Source of the DNA: Bacteroidales bacterium | GTDB lineage: Bacteria; Bacteroidota; Bacteroidia; Bacteroidales; UBA932 | Direction of reading: 5' to 3' | Assembly (NCBI GenBank): GCA_017455065.1 | Contig: JAFTBU010000049.1 | Location: forward strand, 1 to 64,000 | DNA: 64,000 bases | Shown here: positions 60,014-64,000 of the stretch, one piece after another | Position numbering within the stretch: position 1 is the first letter of the stretch | Layout of the letters: each line of letters begins with the position of its first letter | Translations under genes and position numbers: made by a program | The notes under the pieces: model-generated | Seen by the model: only the letters and a program-made list of their open reading frames with translations | Database searches by the model: none | Told to the model about the DNA's origin: nothing

Positions 60014-60859
60014 ATGGAATTGAATCTCGAAAGGCCGCTGCTCTTCTTCGACATCGAAAGCACCGGCCTGAATATCGCACAAGACAGCATAATCGAACTG
60101 AGTTTCGTCAAGGTCCTCCCCGGCGGAGAAAACAGGATCAAAACCTGGAAGATAAAGCCCTGGGACTACCAGAGGAAGGCTCAGAGGCCCATCGAGCCCT
60201 CAGCCTCCAAGGTGAACGGAGTGACCGACGACATGCTCACCCAATGCCCCAGGTTCTTCGAAGTGGTGGACGAGGTGGTGGAATGGCTCAAGGGCAGCGA
60301 CCTGGCCGGTTTCAATTCCTCCAAATTCGACCTTCCCATGCTCGCCGAAGAGATAGAGAGGGTCAGGTTCTATTGCGGCAAGGAGCTCGACATAGACCTC
60401 CACGAAGCCAAGATGGTGGATGTCCAGAACATCTACCACGCCATGGAGCCGAGGAACCTGCGCGCCGCCTACCGCTTCTACTGCGGAGGCAAGGATTTCG
60501 ACAACGCCCACACCGCCGAGGCCGACACCGTCGCCACCTACGAGGTGCTCAAGGCTCAGCTCGACCGCTATCCCGAGACTTTGAAAAACGACATAGGCTG
60601 CCTGTCATCCTTCGTCGGCAAGAAATACGTGGACTTCTCCGGCAGCCTCATCCGCTCGGACAGCGGAGAGATACTGGTCAATTTCGGAAAGCACAAGGGC
60701 AAAAGCGCCCGGGAGGTCTTCAACACCGACCCCTCGTATTTCAGCTGGATAGCCGGTGGCAGCTTCACCCTTGACACCAAGAGGCAGTTCGCCCTGCTCG
60801 AGGAGCAGTTCAAGCGCGAGAGGCTCGCGGCCAAATTCAATTCAGGGAGACTTTTCTGA
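60014..60859 (+). CDS. DEDDh 3'-5' exonuclease (DnaQ/epsilon-like) with C-terminal DUF3820-like domain
   Basis: 281 residues. Exonuclease motifs: FFDIESTGL (Asp, Glu), FNSSKFDLP (Asp) and HTAEADTVA (His, Asp), the DEDDh arrangement. Residues from about 210 resemble a DUF3820 segment (LVNFGKHKGKSAREV and SYFSWI). It lies 7 bases after dnaN, supporting a role as proofreading subunit or repair exonuclease working with the clamp. Confidence 0.9.
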   Translation: MELNLERPLLFFDIESTGLNIAQDSIIELSFVKVLPGGENRIKTWKIKPWDYQRKAQRPIEPSASKVNGVTDDMLTQCPRFFEVVDEVVEWLKGSDLAGFNSSKFDLPMLAEEIERVRFYCGKELDIDLHEAKMVDVQNIYHAMEPRNLRAAYRFYCGGKDFDNAHTAEADTVATYEVLKAQLDRYPETLKNDIGCLSSFVGKKYVDFSGSLIRSDSGEILVNFGKHKGKSAREVFNTDPSYFSWIAGGSFTLDTKRQFALLEEQFKRERLAAKFNSGRLF

Positions 60860-61425
60860 TGAACATACCTGTACTCACCCACAACGGGCACGTAATGGTA
60901 CGGCCCGACACCACCATTGACAAATTCAACAGGGATTTCTATCCTCCCGAATTCGTCAATACTCTGAGTTACACCCCCGTGCTTTTCGCACGCATATGCA
61001 AGGCCGGCCGCAGTGTCGGAGCGGAATTCGCCGACCGTTACTATGACGCCTACAACTACGGCGTGCTGCTGTACGCCGACGACCTGGCACCCAGGAGCTC
61101 CGAGGGATTCGCCAGCGCCAGCTGCCTGGACCACACCTCCTTCCTCCCCTTCCCCCTCTACGGCAAGATCACCCTGGGGCACAAGGAGAATGAATTCAAG
61201 CTCCGCCGCGGAGGACGCGTCATCTTCAGGCATTCCGACGCACAGGCTTCCATGATCGAGGAGGCCATCTGCGAAATCAGCAAATATGTCTACCTGAGGT
61301 CGGGAGACCTCATCGCCATCGAACTCGCCGGAAGGAAAAAGATCTTCAGGCCCAAAGATAAGACCGTCCGCATCAGCGGGAGCTACTGCGGCAACGGAAC
61401 CATAGATTTTGAAATCAAGAAATAA
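60859..61425 (+). CDS. Conserved protein, possibly FAH-like fold
   Basis: 188 residues, no firm family. Two stretches recall fumarylacetoacetate hydrolase-type proteins: KAGRSVGAEFADRYYDAYNYG near residues 50-70 and the late strand SGDLIAIELAGRKKIF. The usual ExE metal triad cannot be seen clearly. The start overlaps the exonuclease stop (TGATG), so it is translated together with the replication genes. Function not assigned. Confidence 0.5.
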   Translation: MNIPVLTHNGHVMVRPDTTIDKFNRDFYPPEFVNTLSYTPVLFARICKAGRSVGAEFADRYYDAYNYGVLLYADDLAPRSSEGFASASCLDHTSFLPFPLYGKITLGHKENEFKLRRGGRVIFRHSDAQASMIEEAICEISKYVYLRSGDLIAIELAGRKKIFRPKDKTVRISGSYCGNGTIDFEIKK

Positions 61426-61428
61426 ACT

Positions 61429-62811
61429 ATGAAACTCATCCCGATCTACACGTGGAACAAAAGCGTTCTCCAGTTCAACAAAAGGAGCGACCGTTTGTCC
61501 CACCAGCCCTGGTTTCAGGGAGTCCTGCTCTTTGCCTGCGTGGTCATCGCCATGCTCCTGGCCAATCTTCCCGCCACGGGAGCCCTTTATCACGGCATAC
61601 TGGAGACCCACATCCAGCTGCATCTGAGCAGTCCTGACAGCCGTATCGACATACTCTTCCCCAGGGACATGACCATAGAGAAGTTCATCAACGACATTTT
61701 GATGGTGGTGTTCTTCTTCACGGTAGGACTTGAAATCAAACGGGAGATCACCTACGGCGAGCTTTCCTCCGTAAAGAAAGCCCTGCTGCCCGTGATCGCA
61801 GCCTTCGGCGGAGTCATCTTCCCCGCCCTCATCTACACCCTGGTGAACCACGGCACCGCCGGTTCCAGCGGCTGGGGCATCCCCACCGCCACCGACATCG
61901 CCTTCGCCGTCTGCATACTGTCAGTGCTCGGAGACAAGGTCCCCGTCTCCCTGAAGGTGTTCCTGACGGCCCTCGCCATCGCCGACGACCTCATTGCCAT
62001 ACTCGTCGTCGCCATATTCTACGGCGGCAGCATCAACATCCCCCTGCTGCTGATCGCAGTGCTGGTGATACTGCTGACGCTTGGGCTGAGGCGGCTCGGG
62101 GAGAAACGCATGTTCCCTTACCTGCTGATGGCCTTCCTCGTGTGGGTGCTGTTCTACTATTCCGGCATCCATGCCACCATGTCCGGTGTCGTGATGGCCT
62201 TCCTCATCCCCGCGAAACCCATATACAACAAGTCCCAATATTACCACAAGAGGAATCGCTATATCAAACTGCTGGACCAGTACGCCGGCATCGACGGTGA
62301 CTCCGAATTCCCCAACGGGCCCCAGAAGCACTGCCTGCGCAAGCTGCACGCCGTCGCCCAAGGGTCCATGGACATGAGCTACCGCGTGGAGCACGCCCTC
62401 AATCCCTGGGTCAATTTCGTCATCATGCCCATCTTCGCCCTGGCCAACGCCGGTGTCGTGATCAGCGGGCCAGAAATCAGCAGCGTGAGCATAGGCATCT
62501 TCCTGGGTCTGGTGCTGGGCAAGCCCCTGGGCATCACCCTGGCGAGCCTGCTGGCCATCAAGACCGGAGCCGGCGAAATGCCCGAGAAAGCGACCTGGCC
62601 CATGTTCTTCGCCGTGGCCTGCCTGGGAGGTATAGGATTTACGATGTCCATCTTCGTGGACACGCTTTCATTCAGCGACCAGGCCCCGGAGATCGCTGCA
62701 AGGATGCGCGACATGGGCAAGATAGCCGTCCTGGTGGGCTCGATCTGTGCCGGTGTGCTGGGCAGCGTGCTCATCAACATCGTGCACAAAGTGCAGAGCT
62801 CTCGGAAATAA
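61429..62811 (+). CDS. nhaA: Na(+)/H(+) antiporter NhaA
   Basis: 460 residues, somewhat longer than E. coli NhaA (388). Twelve membrane segments are expected. The key motifs TATDIAFAVCILSVLG and IADDLIAILV with the Asp pair Asp186-Asp187 (E. coli 163-164) are present. A polar stretch of about 65 residues (about 265-330, from KPIYNKSQYY to AQGSMDMSY) enlarges the loop before the last segments, as in other Bacteroidota NhaA proteins. It exchanges Na for protons to control pH and sodium. Confidence 0.94.
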   Translation: MKLIPIYTWNKSVLQFNKRSDRLSHQPWFQGVLLFACVVIAMLLANLPATGALYHGILETHIQLHLSSPDSRIDILFPRDMTIEKFINDILMVVFFFTVGLEIKREITYGELSSVKKALLPVIAAFGGVIFPALIYTLVNHGTAGSSGWGIPTATDIAFAVCILSVLGDKVPVSLKVFLTALAIADDLIAILVVAIFYGGSINIPLLLIAVLVILLTLGLRRLGEKRMFPYLLMAFLVWVLFYYSGIHATMSGVVMAFLIPAKPIYNKSQYYHKRNRYIKLLDQYAGIDGDSEFPNGPQKHCLRKLHAVAQGSMDMSYRVEHALNPWVNFVIMPIFALANAGVVISGPEISSVSIGIFLGLVLGKPLGITLASLLAIKTGAGEMPEKATWPMFFAVACLGGIGFTMSIFVDTLSFSDQAPEIAARMRDMGKIAVLVGSICAGVLGSVLINIVHKVQSSRK

Positions 62812-62823
62812 AGGAAAAATTAC

Positions 62824-62831
62824 TATCTTTG
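62824..62831 (+). promoter_or_regulatory. Promoter -7 element TATCTTTG for the tRNA gene
   Basis: Exact TAnnTTTG match, 8 bases before the first base of the tRNA. Confidence 0.65.
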
Positions 62832-62839
62832 TACTCCAA

Positions 62840-62912
62840 GCCACTTTAGCTCAGTCGGTAGAGCAGCGCATTCGTAACGCGCAGGTCAACAGTCCGAGTC
62901 TGTTAAGTGGCT
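62840..62912 (+). tRNA. tRNA-Thr (anticodon CGU)
   Basis: 73 bases folding as a cloverleaf: acceptor GCCACTT/AAGTGGC (7 bp), D stem GCTC/GAGC, anticodon stem 62866-62870 with 62878-62882, loop TTCGTAA with anticodon CGT at 62873-62875, five-base variable loop and T stem AACAG/CTGTT. CCA is not encoded. Two oddities: the last anticodon-stem pair is A-C, and the T loop reads TCCGAGT, so the nearly universal U55 is C. A T-run follows at 62914-62922. Confidence 0.9.
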
Positions 62913-62913
62913 C

Positions 62914-62922
62914 TTTTTTTTT
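62914..62922 (+). terminator. T-run after tRNA-Thr
   Basis: Nine T residues directly after the tRNA; with the stable tRNA stem upstream it can act as a simple terminator. It also touches the purB stop codon on the other strand. Confidence 0.5.
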
Positions 62923-64000
62923 ACAGTATCCCCACCCTCTTCAGGATCAGGTCCACATTCTTGAAATAGTAATCCAGGGTGAAGCAATCCTCGATCTCGG
63001 CGTCTGTAAGCCTCGATGTGACGGCCTCGCAGGCCTTGAGCAAGTCCTTGTAAGGCTTATGGTTGCTCCATGCCTCCATGGCGAGGGGCTGCACGGTGTC
63101 ATAGGCGGCCTCGCGGGCAAGGCCCTTGCCTATGAGGGCGTTCATCACCCTCTGGGCGAAGATGACCCCGTCGGTCTTGTAGATATTGGCGAGCATGTTT
63201 TCCGGATAGACGGTGAGTTCGTCCAGTATCCTCGTGAAACGGGCCAGCATGTAGTCCAGCAGTTCGGTGGCGTCGGGAAGGATGATCCTCTCGGTGCTGG
63301 AGTGGGAGATGTCCCTCTCGTGCCAGAGAGCCACATTCTCATTGAAAGCCACCATATATCCGCGCATCACGCGGGCGCAGCCGCAGATATTCTCGCTGCT
63401 GATGGGGTTGCGTTTGTGAGGCATGGCGCTCGAACCTTTCTGGCCCTTGGTGAAACGCTCTTCAGCTTCACGTATCTCAGTCCTTTGGAGTCCCCTGACT
63501 TCCGTGGCCATCTGCTCCAAGGTGGAGGCGATGACGGAGAGGGTGGACAGATAGAAGGCGTGACGGTCCCTCTGGAGGACCTGGGTGGATATGCGGGCGC
63601 TTTCTATGCCGAGCTTTTCGCAGACATAATCCTGGATGAAAGGAGGGATGTTGGCATAATTGCCCACAGCTCCGCTCATCTTGCCGGCTTCCACGCCTGC
63701 GGAAGCCAGGTTGAAGCGCTCCATATTGCGCCGCATCTCCTCATACCACAGCGCCCATTTGAGGCCGAAACTGGTGATATCTGCATGAATACCGTGGGTG
63801 CGGCCTATGCAGGGGGTGTCCTTGAATTCGAGGGCGCGCTTCTTGAGCACGGACATCAGGGCTTCCAGGTCGGAGCGGAGTATGGCATTGGCCTGCTTGA
63901 TCAGGTAACCGTTGGCGGTGTCCACCACATCGGTGGAGGTCAGTCCATAGTGGACCCACTTCCTCTCCTCGCCCAGGCTTTCGCTGACACAGCGGGTGAA
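62921..64000 (-). CDS. purB: Adenylosuccinate lyase, 5' part outside the window
   Basis: 360 codons are visible; the frame is open to base 64000, so the N-terminus lies beyond the window. Fumarase/aspartase superfamily motifs: [13 protein letters not shown], the [14 protein letters not shown] block with the catalytic His, and the signature loop [17 protein letters not shown] with the catalytic Ser. The enzyme acts twice in purine synthesis, making AICAR and AMP with release of fumarate. The C-terminus is complete. Confidence 0.95.
   Translation of the reverse strand, partial: FTRCVSESLGEERKWVHYGLTSTDVVDTANGYLIKQANAILRSDLEALMSVLKKRALEFKDTPCIGRTHGIHADITSFGLKWALWYEEMRRNMERFNLASAGVEAGKMSGAVGNYANIPPFIQDYVCEKLGIESARISTQVLQRDRHAFYLSTLSVIASTLEQMATEVRGLQRTEIREAEERFTKGQKGSSAMPHKRNPISSENICGCARVMRGYMVAFNENVALWHERDISHSSTERIILPDATELLDYMLARFTRILDELTVYPENMLANIYKTDGVIFAQRVMNALIGKGLAREAAYDTVQPLAMEAWSNHKPYKDLLKACEAVTSRLTDAEIEDCFTLDYYFKNVDLILKRVGIL

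Noticed and set aside
1-64000. CRISPR arrays, insertion sequences, prophage or rRNA genes
   Set aside because: No repeat-spacer pattern, transposase, integrase, phage structural gene or rRNA sequence was seen in reading the window.

Overview
The window looks like chromosomal DNA of an anaerobic Bacteroidales bacterium (Bacteroidota) with fairly high GC. Evidence: many copies of the Bacteroidota -7 promoter element TAnnTTTG, almost no Shine-Dalgarno sites, many lipoproteins starting MKK with a short lipobox, a SusC-type plug protein, a Porin O/P family porin and several Bacteroidota-typical families. A gut or rumen lineage related to Rikenellaceae/Cryptobacteroides would fit, but the sequence cannot settle this. 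No insertion sequence, prophage, CRISPR array or rRNA was seen. Coding density is very high; the only gene-free stretch above 300 bases is 574-881.

Layout. 1-14.4 kb: the tail of an AAA-type ATPase, a beta-helix carbohydrate-binding lipoprotein, ZIP metal and SLC5 transporters, an alpha/beta hydrolase coupled to a Na/Pi transporter, a flavodoxin-like lipoprotein with a GH3 glycosidase, a rhodanese/metallo-beta-lactamase fusion lipoprotein and a type-B carboxylesterase. 14.6-23 kb: one long plus-strand cluster with a phosphate theme: DUF47 (PhoU-like), a degenerate PiT-like membrane protein fused to a LuxR-type DNA-binding domain, a Porin O/P porin, a lamin-tail lipoprotein, two CYTH-type proteins, an SLC13 anion transporter, MgtC and YbaK. 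23-33 kb: acid phosphatase plus alanine symporter, a Nudix/class II aldolase group, an AspT-like exchanger coupled to a DPP III-like lipoprotein without its first zinc His, an unknown membrane protein, an orphan TonB-receptor plug and serine acetyltransferase. 33.3-36.9 kb: a four-gene acyl-ACP operon (ligase, FabZ, FabI, thioesterase). 37-39.5 kb: queuosine precursor transporter and QueF behind a structured leader, then an antiporter.

39.5-51.4 kb is a hydrogen-metabolism island. HydG and HydF are on the plus strand. They converge on an eleven-gene minus-strand operon that starts at a clear promoter (51465-51472) and encodes a Cys-less HndB-like protein, HydB, HydA and HydC (electron-bifurcating [FeFe] hydrogenase), then DRTGG, ATPase, a second hydrogenase-like iron-sulfur protein, DRTGG, PHP, ATPase and HydE. 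The catalytic enzyme, all three maturases and a set of probable sensory proteins are therefore together. 51.5-64 kb: an HD/free-Met-sulfoxide reductase/MsrA fusion, a CNNM-type protein, M13 peptidase, cyclophilin, TSUP transporter, SGNH lipoprotein, MarR regulator, then DnaN, a DEDDh exonuclease, an unknown protein, NhaA, tRNA-Thr(CGU) and the 3' part of purB.

Most worth following up: the PiT-LuxR fusion in its phosphate cluster, the accessory half of the hydrogenase operon, the three-domain methionine sulfoxide reductase, and the metal-site-deficient DPP III-like protein.
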